A stretch of DNA of 64,000 nt from Paralcaligenes ureilyticus (GTDB lineage Bacteria > Pseudomonadota > Gammaproteobacteria > Burkholderiales > Burkholderiaceae_B). The stretch's first letter is position 1; every line of letters starts with the position of its first letter. The stretch lies in NCBI RefSeq assembly GCF_004346225.1, contig NZ_SMAJ01000006.1:171764-235763 (forward strand), in the 5' to 3' direction. Both the position numbers and the translations under genes were made by a program. The notes under the pieces were generated by a model. The model was given only the letters and a program-made list of their open reading frames with translations. It was not told where the DNA came from and searched no databases. This document shows positions 37,562 to 47,400 of this stretch, piece after piece.

Positions 37562-39128
37562 TTTGAACCGTCCAGTTGCCGGCGGCATTACGCATCGCAT
37601 AGCCCTTCGGGGTAGGCAGGGTAACGATTCCGTCGTTCTCGCCGACCATTTCCGTCTGCGGCAGATTCGAGGCATATTGAATCAAGGGCGGCGAATCGGG
37701 CTTGAACGGACTATTGGAAACCATATTCGCCAGTAGCTGCGCCAGCGCCAGATAACTGCTGGGCGCGCTGATGACCTGTGTGGGCCCGCGGTGGCCGGTA
37801 AAATTGATCAAGCGCACGCCCACCGGCAAATTAATGATTTTGGGGGTAGGAATATCGCGCAACCCGGCAATCTGCCCCGGCTCGGCTTCCAGCGCGGCAC
37901 CATGCTCGGGGACAAAAACCAGAACGGCTTTGCGTCCCGATGCCTGCACCACCGAGGCAAATTGATCGATGTCGGACATCAGCTTGGCCAGGCGCAGGGG
38001 ATATGACTTGACACTCGACATCTTCGAACCAACCATATGGTTGCCGTCATGCAAAGTAATCGTGTTGTAGTACAAGGCGACCGGCCCCTGAACTTTTTGA
38101 CGAGCGGCCCACCAGCGATCCAGCGTCGCCAGGTCATCGCGTATCGGGGAGTCGTCAAAGGCTTTGATGGCCACAGGCACCCCTTCGAGCGACATTTTCT
38201 TTATGCCGGGCACGCCAATATTGCGCGTCACGTCGCCGATGAAATCGTCAAACTGGCCATCGTGATTCAACGCAATTTGCGGCGTATATCCTTCTTGCTG
38301 CAAAGCCGAGAATATATGGCACTGTTGCGGCACGGGCTTATAAAGAGCCTTATGCGGCGTTTGTCCGCAATCGGCGCGCAACAACCGGATAGCCGCCGGG
38401 CCGCTGTAGCTGACGGCGCCGCTGAAATGGGTGAAAAGATAATCGAAATGGCTCAAAAGCGGGTTATTCAGGGCTTGGGCCACCTTGAGGTCGTCCCAGG
38501 ACAATGAGCAAACATGCACCATGATGATGTCAAACTGCGCATCGGCCCGGGGGTCGGCGGGCTTGAATACAACCTGCCGCGGCGCTTCGGTTTCCCGGAA
38601 GCGCTTAAGCGCCGCTTCGTAATTGTTGCCCACCACATTCAGTGCACCGCCACCCGCGTCGGCCGCTGCCGCACTGGCCACGACTGGTGCAACAGGACCC
38701 TCGCGCAGGCTTAGTCTTGCGTCGATCAAATGCCACAGCGGTATCGAGATAAATGCAATAAGCACCAGCGAGCTGAAGCGGATCCAGCGATTCAGCACGT
38801 AATAAATCACGATGGCGAGCACACCCGTCCACAGCAAGCGGGCCGGAATAAAACGCTCGGCCAATTCGCGCAAATAGCTCGAATCGAACTTCATGATGCT
38901 GCCCAGCTGTTCAAGCGCATGAGCGAACGGTGGCAGGGACGACTCGTAATAGAGCAAAGGGATAGCGACGGCCAAGGCCAGCAGAAGACGTACGGCGCGG
39001 ATCCAGCGGCGTTCGATGGGCAAAATGAGGATCAGGATGAAAACAAGATTGGCTCCCCAAAGAGGAGCCAGACTTCCCTTGAAATACAGGAACAATTTGA
39101 GCAGGAAATATAAATTCCAACTAGCCAT
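37554..39128 (-). CDS. bcsG: cellulose phosphoethanolamine transferase BcsG
   Basis: A 524-aa inner-membrane enzyme adding phosphoethanolamine to cellulose. Its N-terminal half holds about four or five membrane helices. The periplasmic alkaline-phosphatase-fold domain includes DIIMVHVCSLSWDDL with the presumed catalytic Ser, and VFVPEHGAALE toward the end for metal binding. It starts 24 bp after bcsA. Its presence predicts that the cellulose made is the modified form. Confidence 0.93.
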   Translation of the reverse strand: MASWNLYFLLKLFLYFKGSLAPLWGANLVFILILILPIERRWIRAVRLLLALAVAIPLLYYESSLPPFAHALEQLGSIMKFDSSYLRELAERFIPARLLWTGVLAIVIYYVLNRWIRFSSLVLIAFISIPLWHLIDARLSLREGPVAPVVASAAAADAGGGALNVVGNNYEAALKRFRETEAPRQVVFKPADPRADAQFDIIMVHVCSLSWDDLKVAQALNNPLLSHFDYLFTHFSGAVSYSGPAAIRLLRADCGQTPHKALYKPVPQQCHIFSALQQEGYTPQIALNHDGQFDDFIGDVTRNIGVPGIKKMSLEGVPVAIKAFDDSPIRDDLATLDRWWAARQKVQGPVALYYNTITLHDGNHMVGSKMSSVKSYPLRLAKLMSDIDQFASVVQASGRKAVLVFVPEHGAALEAEPGQIAGLRDIPTPKIINLPVGVRLINFTGHRGPTQVISAPSSYLALAQLLANMVSNSPFKPDSPPLIQYASNLPQTEMVGENDGIVTLPTPKGYAMRNAAGNWTVQNE

Positions 39129-39152
39129 GTTTATCTTCCGAATGAATACTTT

Positions 39153-41801
39153 TCACGCCCGCCGACGGCCGAGCGCCAGCAAAGACCATATCGAACCGAG
39201 CATCTCGCCACCCAGCTTTACATACCCTTCAAAACCCATCACGATCACCTCAATCAGACTGCGCAAAGGCAGATCCGGCACATTGTCCGCATCGGACTCA
39301 AGCCACGCATCGGCCCGGCCAAAGGTGCACTGGATCAGCTCGCGCTCCTTTTCCGCCGACAACGATGCGAATTCAACCCCCATGCGCCTGCCAATGGACC
39401 GGGCCACACGCGCCTCGAAATAGAATTGACGCTCGCCTAAGCCCAGGCAAACGCCCAGAGGCGTCCCTTGTTCGAGCGGCAAGGGCTCGGGCAGTGTCAG
39501 GCCAAAGCCTCCCGTCGAGTAGTCCGAAGTATGACAGGCGACGGTGTGGCCGTCCTGTAGCAGCACCGTGGCCGCAATACGCATGGGACTGCGGTGCGCG
39601 CCGCGTATCTGACGTGTTTCGCGCGATACCGAAATCGCCGCGCCCAGCATGATCATGTTGTAGAGCGTCCAGAACAGATTGATCATGATCGTCGATGTTT
39701 CGCTCGTGCCCCAGTAGAACCGCATCAAGCCAAAACCGAAGGCCACCAGATTGATCACTGCAAGGATCAGATACGGCATGGATATGCTCCAGTCCCGATA
39801 GCCCTGCTCAACCTGACCGCCCTTGCTGGTGACATTGAACCGGCCATGATTGGGGCTGAAAAACGCGATAGTCGTCGGCAGAATGACATACCAGGCCAGT
39901 ACCGACTCATATACCTCCGCCCAGAACGAGTGACGAAATTTACCTTGAACGCGCGAGTTCGCAATATTGGCCAGCATAATATGGGGCAGCACAAACGCGG
40001 CCAGTGCCAGTGCCGAGGCGTTGATAAAATACATCTGAAATAACAAGAACGCGGTCGGCATCACCAGAAAGACGAGTCGCGGAATACCATAGAAGAAATG
40101 CAGCATGGCGTTGCCATAGCAAAGGCGCTGGAAAAAGCTCAAGCCTTTGCCGAAAAACGGATTATCTATCCTGAATATTTGCGCCATGCCCCGCGCCCAG
40201 CGAATCCGCTGGCTAATATGGCCGGCCAGGGTTTCGGTGGCCAGCCCTGCCGCCTGAATCGTCGACAGGTAGGCCGATTTATAGCCCAGCCGGTGCAATT
40301 TAAGCGAGGTATGCGCGTCTTCGGTAACGGTCTCGACCGCAATGCCGCCGATTTCCTCCAGTGGCGCACGCTTGATGACCGCACACGACCCGCAAAAAAA
40401 AGTTGCGTTCCACAAATCGTTGCCGTCTTGCACCAAGCCATAAAACAAGCTGCCCTCACCGGGAACCTTGCGGAATGTATTCAAATTGCGTTCGAACGGG
40501 TCGGGCGAAAAGAAATGATGCGGCGTTTGAACCAGCGCGCATTTTTCGTCGGCCAGCATGGTTCCCATCGTCGTTTGCAAGAAAGAACGCGTTGGAATGT
40601 GGTCGCAGTCAAAGATGGCGATGTACTCGCCCTGTGTTTTCTCCAGTGCGCGATTGATGTTTCCGGCCTTGGCATGCCGATTGTCATCGCGCGTTATGTA
40701 GTTGACTCCGGCGATCTTCGCGAATTCGCGAAATTCCGGGCGCTTGCCATCGTCGAGCAGATGAATGCGCAGTCTGTCGGCAGGCCAGTCTATTCCCTGG
40801 GCCGCATAAATGGTGGGCTTCACGACCGACAATGGTTCGTTGTAGGTCGGGATAAACACGTCGACAGACGGCCACAACGCAATGTCGTCGGGCAATTTCA
40901 TTACATGGCGTTTAAGCGGCCAGGTCGTTTGAACGTAGCCCAGCACTAAAATAAACCAGGTATACGCTTCAGCAAAGTAAAGCGCGTAACCTATCAGTGC
41001 TTCGGTAGAGCTGGGGAAATCCAGTGTCTGCGTTGTACGCCACCAGATATAGCGAAAGGTTGCCGTTGCCGACAAGGCAACCAGCAGAAGTACGGCAAGA
41101 CGCCCAGGAAAACGCCGGACAAACAGGCTGATCACAACGGTAATGCCAAAGAACAGGATTTGCGAGTCCGGCGCCAGCGGCGCGGTGCCTACCAGCAACA
41201 GCACGCCCAGCCCAAAAACCACCAGCACGATCATGATCGCCTTGTAGCGGCCCAAACCGCCTATGCGGCGCTCCGTCGCCTGCGACCAACGCTCCCACGG
41301 CACAGGCGGAAGCATCGCGGCAAGCCTTGCGTAAACCCAGCGCAGCGGCCGGCGCACTATGGCAACCATCCAGTCGACCCAGTCCACCAATGCACGCCCG
41401 AACGTGTTCTTGGAGGGCGGCTGAATGAAAACGCGCCAAATCCAGGCCCGCAAGCTATACAGTTCGATCACTCCCAACGCATCGGCGGCCTTGAAGATGC
41501 CCGCCAGCAGACCTTTGCGGATGAAGTCGGGCCGTCCTGCCCCGGGCGCCCGTATCAGCAAACGCAAAGGCCAGTCGAACCACATCCGCTCGGCAGAAAT
41601 GTCCAGCCGGTCACACGCTCGTTGATAAAGGGCCGTCACGCACAAAAGAATCCAGTCCGGCTTGCCCGCCGCAGGCGCGCAAAAAAACACCCGCAACAGC
41701 CAAATCGGCCAGCTGGCTTGCGGCGCCACCCCCAGCGACGCGGCGCAACGCATGCGAAAACCATTGTCTGGCGCATCGGGCGCGAATGCTGGCGCGGACA
41801 T
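39153..41801 (-). CDS. bcsA: cellulose synthase catalytic subunit BcsA
   Basis: An 882-aa inner-membrane synthase polymerising UDP-glucose into cellulose and passing it through its own channel. A long cytosolic N-terminus precedes the first helices. The GT2 domain has HLLDDGKRPEF, FDCDHIP (about 395), TEDAHTS (about 494) and QRIRWARGM (about 532). The PilZ domain has RGAHR (RxxxR, about 733) and DYSTGGFG, so c-di-GMP control is intact. Start ATG 41801 lies one base after the bcsQ stop. It is separated from bcsB by five genes, unlike the normal AB pair. Confidence 0.96.
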   Translation of the reverse strand: MSAPAFAPDAPDNGFRMRCAASLGVAPQASWPIWLLRVFFCAPAAGKPDWILLCVTALYQRACDRLDISAERMWFDWPLRLLIRAPGAGRPDFIRKGLLAGIFKAADALGVIELYSLRAWIWRVFIQPPSKNTFGRALVDWVDWMVAIVRRPLRWVYARLAAMLPPVPWERWSQATERRIGGLGRYKAIMIVLVVFGLGVLLLVGTAPLAPDSQILFFGITVVISLFVRRFPGRLAVLLLVALSATATFRYIWWRTTQTLDFPSSTEALIGYALYFAEAYTWFILVLGYVQTTWPLKRHVMKLPDDIALWPSVDVFIPTYNEPLSVVKPTIYAAQGIDWPADRLRIHLLDDGKRPEFREFAKIAGVNYITRDDNRHAKAGNINRALEKTQGEYIAIFDCDHIPTRSFLQTTMGTMLADEKCALVQTPHHFFSPDPFERNLNTFRKVPGEGSLFYGLVQDGNDLWNATFFCGSCAVIKRAPLEEIGGIAVETVTEDAHTSLKLHRLGYKSAYLSTIQAAGLATETLAGHISQRIRWARGMAQIFRIDNPFFGKGLSFFQRLCYGNAMLHFFYGIPRLVFLVMPTAFLLFQMYFINASALALAAFVLPHIMLANIANSRVQGKFRHSFWAEVYESVLAWYVILPTTIAFFSPNHGRFNVTSKGGQVEQGYRDWSISMPYLILAVINLVAFGFGLMRFYWGTSETSTIMINLFWTLYNMIMLGAAISVSRETRQIRGAHRSPMRIAATVLLQDGHTVACHTSDYSTGGFGLTLPEPLPLEQGTPLGVCLGLGERQFYFEARVARSIGRRMGVEFASLSAEKERELIQCTFGRADAWLESDADNVPDLPLRSLIEVIVMGFEGYVKLGGEMLGSIWSLLALGRRRA

Positions 41802-41802
41802 A

Positions 41803-42564
41803 TCAGTGCGCCTCGCCTGTCCTGACCCAATGCGCCAGCCAATTTGCCAAGCCCTGCAGATCGTGCGCGGCTTGCGAATGAGGCGCCATATCAAAGCAAT
41901 GCACGCCGCGCGCATACGACTCAGGCACGGCATCATCGAAATGAATTCGCAGGGGCAACAAGGTATCGATTCCCACGCACGCGCGCAACATGGTCAGCAT
42001 GTCGTAATGCATCGGGCGCGCCGGCGAAACACCATTGGCCACTATTTTCAGCTTGCGGCTATCGGCACTAAGCATCTCGAAAGATTGAGCCAATGCGGCA
42101 TTGGCCACCGGCTCCGGGCGCGTGACGCAAAGCACCAGGTCGGCGCAACGAATCGCCTGCGCCGCCTTGATATCGGGCAGGCTGGCGGTATCCAGCAAAA
42201 CGACCCCATTCTCCGGCAGATCGATGCTCTGTAACTGAGACGCGAGCCAATCCGGGTCATTCAAAAGCATTGAATCAAAAGTGATGGCGTCGGGCATATC
42301 CGCCTGACCAAACGGCACCAGGCGGACGCCCTCTTCATTGCGATGCATCGCCGCGGGCCACGCAACCTGCCCGTCTCGCGCATGCGCGAGCAAACCCGGC
42401 AACGATCGATCCGGCAAACCCAGAAACGAGCCCAACACATTTTGCCTGTTCATCTCAAGAGCAACGACGGTTATTTGGCGGCGCAACAGCAACGCCGCTT
42501 GCGACGCCACAAGCGTCGTTTTCCCCACGCCGCCGCAGGCCGAGGTCACTGCGATGATCTTCAT
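41803..42564 (-). CDS. bcsQ: cellulose biosynthesis MinD-like ATPase BcsQ
   Basis: A 253-aa ParA/MinD-type ATPase. The deviant Walker A is ACGGVGKTTL after MKIIAVTS, followed by VVLLDTASLPD (Walker B) and VCVTRPEPVANAAL-like switch residues. In E. coli BcsQ with BcsR stabilises and places the synthase. The start overlaps the bcsF stop (ATGA). The frame extends 72 codons upstream across bcsF without support. Confidence 0.93.
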   Translation of the reverse strand: MKIIAVTSACGGVGKTTLVASQAALLLRRQITVVALEMNRQNVLGSFLGLPDRSLPGLLAHARDGQVAWPAAMHRNEEGVRLVPFGQADMPDAITFDSMLLNDPDWLASQLQSIDLPENGVVLLDTASLPDIKAAQAIRCADLVLCVTRPEPVANAALAQSFEMLSADSRKLKIVANGVSPARPMHYDMLTMLRACVGIDTLLPLRIHFDDAVPESYARGVHCFDMAPHSQAAHDLQGLANWLAHWVRTGEAH

Positions 42565-42752
42565 TCGGAGCGCCTGGCAATATCGGTGACGTAACGGCCA
42601 TTCAACACGACCGGATTGAGATCGACCGCCACCACGTCCTTGCGGCGCAATAGGGGCAAGCCGCTCACGCGAGGGCGAAGATATTGCCACAGGATCCAGA
42701 CCGGCACGCCCGCCGCCAACCCTACCAGAAAAAAATACACAAGCACATTCAT
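42561..42752 (-). CDS. bcsF: small membrane protein BcsF
   Basis: A 63-aa protein with one membrane helix at residues 2-23 (NVLVYFFLVGLAAGVPVWIL) and a basic cytosolic tail. Size, topology and place directly after bcsE match BcsF, which anchors BcsE at the membrane in E. coli. Sequence identity is low, so the name rests mainly on context. It overlaps bcsE and bcsQ by 4 bp each. Confidence 0.75.
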   Translation of the reverse strand: MNVLVYFFLVGLAAGVPVWILWQYLRPRVSGLPLLRRKDVVAVDLNPVVLNGRYVTDIARRSE

Positions 42753-44404
42753 GATGGAACCCCTGGCGCCGCAAGCACATCCGTGTAGTCCGGCGCCGGG
42801 TGCCTGGAATTTTGGGCCTTCATCTGCGCGATTCGGTCCTTAAAGACACCGTAGTACTCTGTGTTTTCAAAGTAGCAGTTCAGCTTGCTGTCGAATATTT
42901 TTTCCAAGACGATATCGGCATCCGAAACGGGGCATCCAAACAGAAACAGGTATAGAAAATCCGCATCAGCGCTACAGATGTCGCCTGAGCGCAACAATGC
43001 GCAAGCCTGCAACACTTCCAGATGCGACACGTCGGAACACAACTGTAGCCGCAGCATTGCGTGCGGCAGATGCAGCACATGCCTGCGCTCGATCAGGCGT
43101 TCAACGTAATCGCAAAATGCCGCCATATTCAAATAACCGCGTGCCGACTCGCTCTGTACGGCCGCCAGGGCGGTACGGTAGTCATCGATAATCGGACGAG
43201 TACTAAGCTGCCCTTGCGTCGACTCGATCAGACATTGAAGCTGCGCCAGCGACAAATTGCGGGAGGCCACCACATTGGCCCCCAGACTCAGCACCAGCAA
43301 TTCGTTTTGATGGCGCATCGACAACCCGCGCTCGCGCACCACAATCTTGATGGCTCGCCCGCAATGACTACGCAGTTCATGGACGGTTCGACACAGACCA
43401 TCCAGATCATCCGCCAGGGAATAGTCCAGCAGAACCGTCGCGCCGCGAGCCTGTTGGCAAGCGGCCGTCATTGCGTCATGGTCGGAGACAATTTCCCATT
43501 CGGGCGGCACCCACTCTTCTGCTTCCACGGCTGCCCGAGTCGCCAGAACCCGGTGCTCATCGCGAGTAAGCAGCATGGATGCGCCCACCTCGCGCGTCGA
43601 AAGCGCGATCGCCAGCCTCCCTTCCGGGGTAAAGCGCAAGGCTTGGGACTGAGCGGTCACCATGGCGTCCTGAACACGCCAGAACTTCGCCATCCACACC
43701 ATCTCGCCCAGCGATTGCGATAAATAGGCAACGCCTGTAAAAGCGCCATGGAATCCGTGCAAGCTCACGCCGCCCGATGAATCGCGGCTAAACGGATCCT
43801 GACCGTCAATGCTTCGATCCAACGGACTATCGCTCTGGCGGTGATAGCTTAAAAACAGCACCATGACGCAACGACGCGCCTTGCACCAATGCGCCAGATA
43901 ATCGGCCTCTTGCGCAAGAGCAGCCGAATTGTGCCAGCTAAGCCAGCTATCGGCGCCCTCCACAAGATAAAGGGAACCCGCCTTTAATCCGTATCGCCTG
44001 ATCGCCTGCAAACCTCCAATCAGCCGCCCCAGCGTGGGGAAGGCAGCGGACTGTTCCATCGACATCTCTTGCCCGGAAGGCGGGCATGCCAGGACGTTAA
44101 TCTTGCGCGGCCACGCAGCCGCACCCCGCGAGGTAAATCCACGCTCGCGCAGAAACGCTGCAACCTCAGTGGTATCCCGGTTCAAAACCAGCGTCACCTT
44201 CTTGGCTCGCGAATTTTTCGCCGTATCGAACAACAACGCATCACGCGCCGGCGAGGCACTCACATGCACCGCATAAAGGCCCACGCTATCAAGCGCTGTA
44301 TAGGCATCAGGCAAAGACTCGATGGCCAGTCGCGAATTGCCGCGACGACGCAAAGCGCCCACTCGCCCAAGCCATGTCGAGGCTGCTGAAAAAGAAGTCG
44401 CCAT
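42749..44404 (-). CDS. bcsE: cellulose biosynthesis c-di-GMP sensor BcsE
   Basis: A 551-aa cytosolic protein. The GIL domain is recognisable in IKIVVRERGLSMRHQNELLV, then LGANVVASRNLSL. BcsE binds c-di-GMP and boosts cellulose output. In E. coli the binding motif at this point is RxxD; here the same place reads RHQN (about residue 365). Start ATG 44404 has GGAGG 12 bases upstream; a TTG overlapping the bcsC stop at 44446 is an alternative. Confidence 0.88.
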   Translation of the reverse strand: MATSFSAASTWLGRVGALRRRGNSRLAIESLPDAYTALDSVGLYAVHVSASPARDALLFDTAKNSRAKKVTLVLNRDTTEVAAFLRERGFTSRGAAAWPRKINVLACPPSGQEMSMEQSAAFPTLGRLIGGLQAIRRYGLKAGSLYLVEGADSWLSWHNSAALAQEADYLAHWCKARRCVMVLFLSYHRQSDSPLDRSIDGQDPFSRDSSGGVSLHGFHGAFTGVAYLSQSLGEMVWMAKFWRVQDAMVTAQSQALRFTPEGRLAIALSTREVGASMLLTRDEHRVLATRAAVEAEEWVPPEWEIVSDHDAMTAACQQARGATVLLDYSLADDLDGLCRTVHELRSHCGRAIKIVVRERGLSMRHQNELLVLSLGANVVASRNLSLAQLQCLIESTQGQLSTRPIIDDYRTALAAVQSESARGYLNMAAFCDYVERLIERRHVLHLPHAMLRLQLCSDVSHLEVLQACALLRSGDICSADADFLYLFLFGCPVSDADIVLEKIFDSKLNCYFENTEYYGVFKDRIAQMKAQNSRHPAPDYTDVLAAPGVPS

Positions 44405-44442
44405 ATGAAGCGGGAACCTCCGTGAAGCGCGGTTGGCGCGTG

Positions 44443-47400
44443 TCAAAAATCCGAATACAGCTGCGCCCCATGGGGCGGAAATTTTACCGGGCCGGTATCC
44501 GGATTAAACAGATAACGGAAATAAATCATGACCGTGGATGGTGTATATGTCGTTGAACGATCAAGCGAAAAGCTCAGGCCGCCGACGATATGCCGCGTAA
44601 AGTTATACTGAAAAATGCCCTGGACCGAGTACGACACGCCGCTGCTGCTGCCGCCCGTATGGACATTATCAGAGCCGGCTTGCAAAGCCTTGGCCTGCAA
44701 GTCTGGGCGGGTGGGGAAGAAATCTGAATCGGCCGTGGTCGCCTGCGAAAAGCCCACCGTTGCCTGCAACCCCCATGACGCCTTGCCTGAACGGCCTGTC
44801 CAGATCAACGGCACTCCCGCCGAAAGATAGCGTTGCGGGCTGTAATAGCCGCCCTGACCATAAGTATAAAAATCCAGATTTTTCGCATAATGCCAATAAT
44901 TACCGACCAGGCCGCTTTCCACACGCCAATTGCGGCCCGACAAGACCGGAACGGTAAACCCCGTGCGCAAGGCATACGCCTGGTTTGGCGCGACGTTGCG
45001 GCCCGTGTATACGCCCGCCCCAAGCTGCGCGAACACACCCGCTTTGCCGACATCGCGCGATACGCGAACATCGACACCCGTGCGGACTACACCGCCGTAG
45101 ACCTCGCCACTGACGGGATCGCGGGCACCGGAATAAGACAACACGCTGCTCGTCAACGCGCGCCGTGATGCGTTCACTCTAAGATTGACGTAATCATTGG
45201 GAATATCCACCTTCACCCCGCCCACCAGATTTTGCACAGGAAACCCCAGCGGCGTCGTGCCCACGTCGGCACGCCAGTTATCGGCTTCAAATCCGGCGCC
45301 CAGCGCCACGCCTGTCGCGCGAGTATCGAACGACCCATGAGCGCTTTGCGGGGAAGCCGCAAACTGGCCAAAAGATTTCCAGGAGTATGCGTCCGCCGTA
45401 TCATCCAGGGTTCCAGCGTCAAGCTTTACCGTATCAGCGTGAAAAAACCAGTGGCCGTCATAGCCCTGCGGCACTTGAACATGCAGGGGCACCGTAACAC
45501 CGTGGAATAGCGACACGCCGGGAGTGCCCGAGTCGTAGGACGGGATAAAGGCGGTTTCAATCAGCGGCTGCGGGCGCAGATCCAGATCCATCAAGGCCGC
45601 CTCGGCCGGAGTGCCATCGCGGCCAGGGCGCACACCGGCCTGCGACTCCTGAGCCAAGGCCGCCTGAAAGCGCGCTTTGGCCAGATCGTATTGCCCGGTC
45701 GCTTCCAATATACGTCCCTGCTGCACGGTCACATCGGGACGTTGCGCGAACCGCGCATGCAGGTCGTCGGTGAGCACAGCGGCTTCCTGCGGGCGCCTAA
45801 GTGCCACCAGCCGCCGCGCCGCCGACAGGCGGGTATCAACATCGTCGGGGGGCGCTTCGCTCACCACATTGCGCACCACGGTCAGCGCCTTTCTGCGTTC
45901 GCCACTCTGCTCAAGCACCCGCGCCAACGCCAACTGGGCATCGAGATCGTCAGGCTTCTTGGCAAGAATGGAGGCGAGCACAGTGCGCGCCTCGGCGTAG
46001 CGGCCCTGATCGCGGCGCAAGTCGACCAATTCCAGCAACCATCGCGAATCCGCACGGTACGCCGGGCCGGCCTGATTCAATAATTTTTCCGCCTGCTCGT
46101 AGTCTTCATCGGCCAGAGCAAGGTCGGTCGCCCGCAACACCTGCCGCAAGCCTTGGTCTTCCAGACGCTGCTTCTGCTTCGGTGTCAGCCCCGAGATTTT
46201 GCCTATATCGGCCAACCACCTTTTCAACGTGGTCTCACGCTTGGCGCTGGCCAGCAAATCGCCGTAGCGCAACAGCACATCCACATCCGGCTTGGCGGAG
46301 TGCGCATGTATCCAATGGCCGAGCAGGCCAAGCCCGTGATCGGGCTGGCCCTGCGCGATCCACTCGGATCCCAGCGAGGCCAGCATGTAAGGATCATCCA
46401 CGGCCAGCGCCGCAGCCGAGTTCAGGCTTTTCTCGCTCGCTACATGCTGGCCCCTGGCAAATTGGGCACGCGCCTTTTTCAATAATTGCTGCGCCTGCAA
46501 ATTGTGCGCCAATGCCCGCATGCCTTCGGTGCGCTGCGCCGGCGCAATCCGTCCAATGGCCGCCATGGCGCCGGGCACATCATCTTGCCCATTCCGATAC
46601 AACGCGGTCGCGTAACTCATGTCGGCCGCCTTGCTGCGGGCGAACCCTTCGTTCATCACCGATTGCCCCAACTGGGGCAATCCCAAGCTCAGATAAGTTC
46701 GCGCCAGCGTATAACGCGTCCATGCCGAATCCGGGTCCTCTTTTAGCGACTGCTCCAGTTTTTCAAGCGCCTGGCCTGTTTTGTCCTGCTTCAGCAAATG
46801 ATCCGCATCAGTGCTTAACTGATCGGCGCGCAACTGCTGAAACGCCGCCTGCTTTTTTCCTGTGAAACGGGTTTGCAGCCCTCTCATCATGGACGCGATT
46901 TCGTCGGCCCTGCCCGACCCTCGCAACAAGGTGCTCATATCGCGCACCACGCCGACGTCTGCCGCGGGCTGCGCAAGCAGCCTGCGCAACATGGGTTCGG
47001 CCTCGCGCCATTTTTTTTGCGCCAGCAAGGAATCAAGCAGAACCCTCTGGGCATAGGCGTTATCGGGCTGCATGGCCATCGCTGCGCGCGCGTAGCGCTC
47101 GGCCTGGGCCGGATTTCCACTCTTGGACGCATCCGAGCTTAGCCGCAAGGTGCTCCAGAATTGGGCGGTAGCCGCCAGACCTTCCCATTTTTCACGCCCG
47201 GCGGGGTCAATCTTTGCGGCGCGTTCGAACAGAATTCGTGCCTCGGCCTGGCGACTCTGGCGCATTCTCAATATGCCAAGGCCTCCAAGCAGTTCGGGAT
47301 CAGTGCTACGCTTGGTCATGGCCTTTTCCAGCAATGGCGCAGCCTGCGCAACCCGGCCCCGATCCAGCAGGCTCAGGCCCTCGCGCTGCGCCTGCCAATA

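Noticed and set aside
45801..46865. 354-codon rightward frame within bcsC
   Set aside because: Antisense to the TPR region of BcsC; Pro/Arg/Ala-rich without domains.
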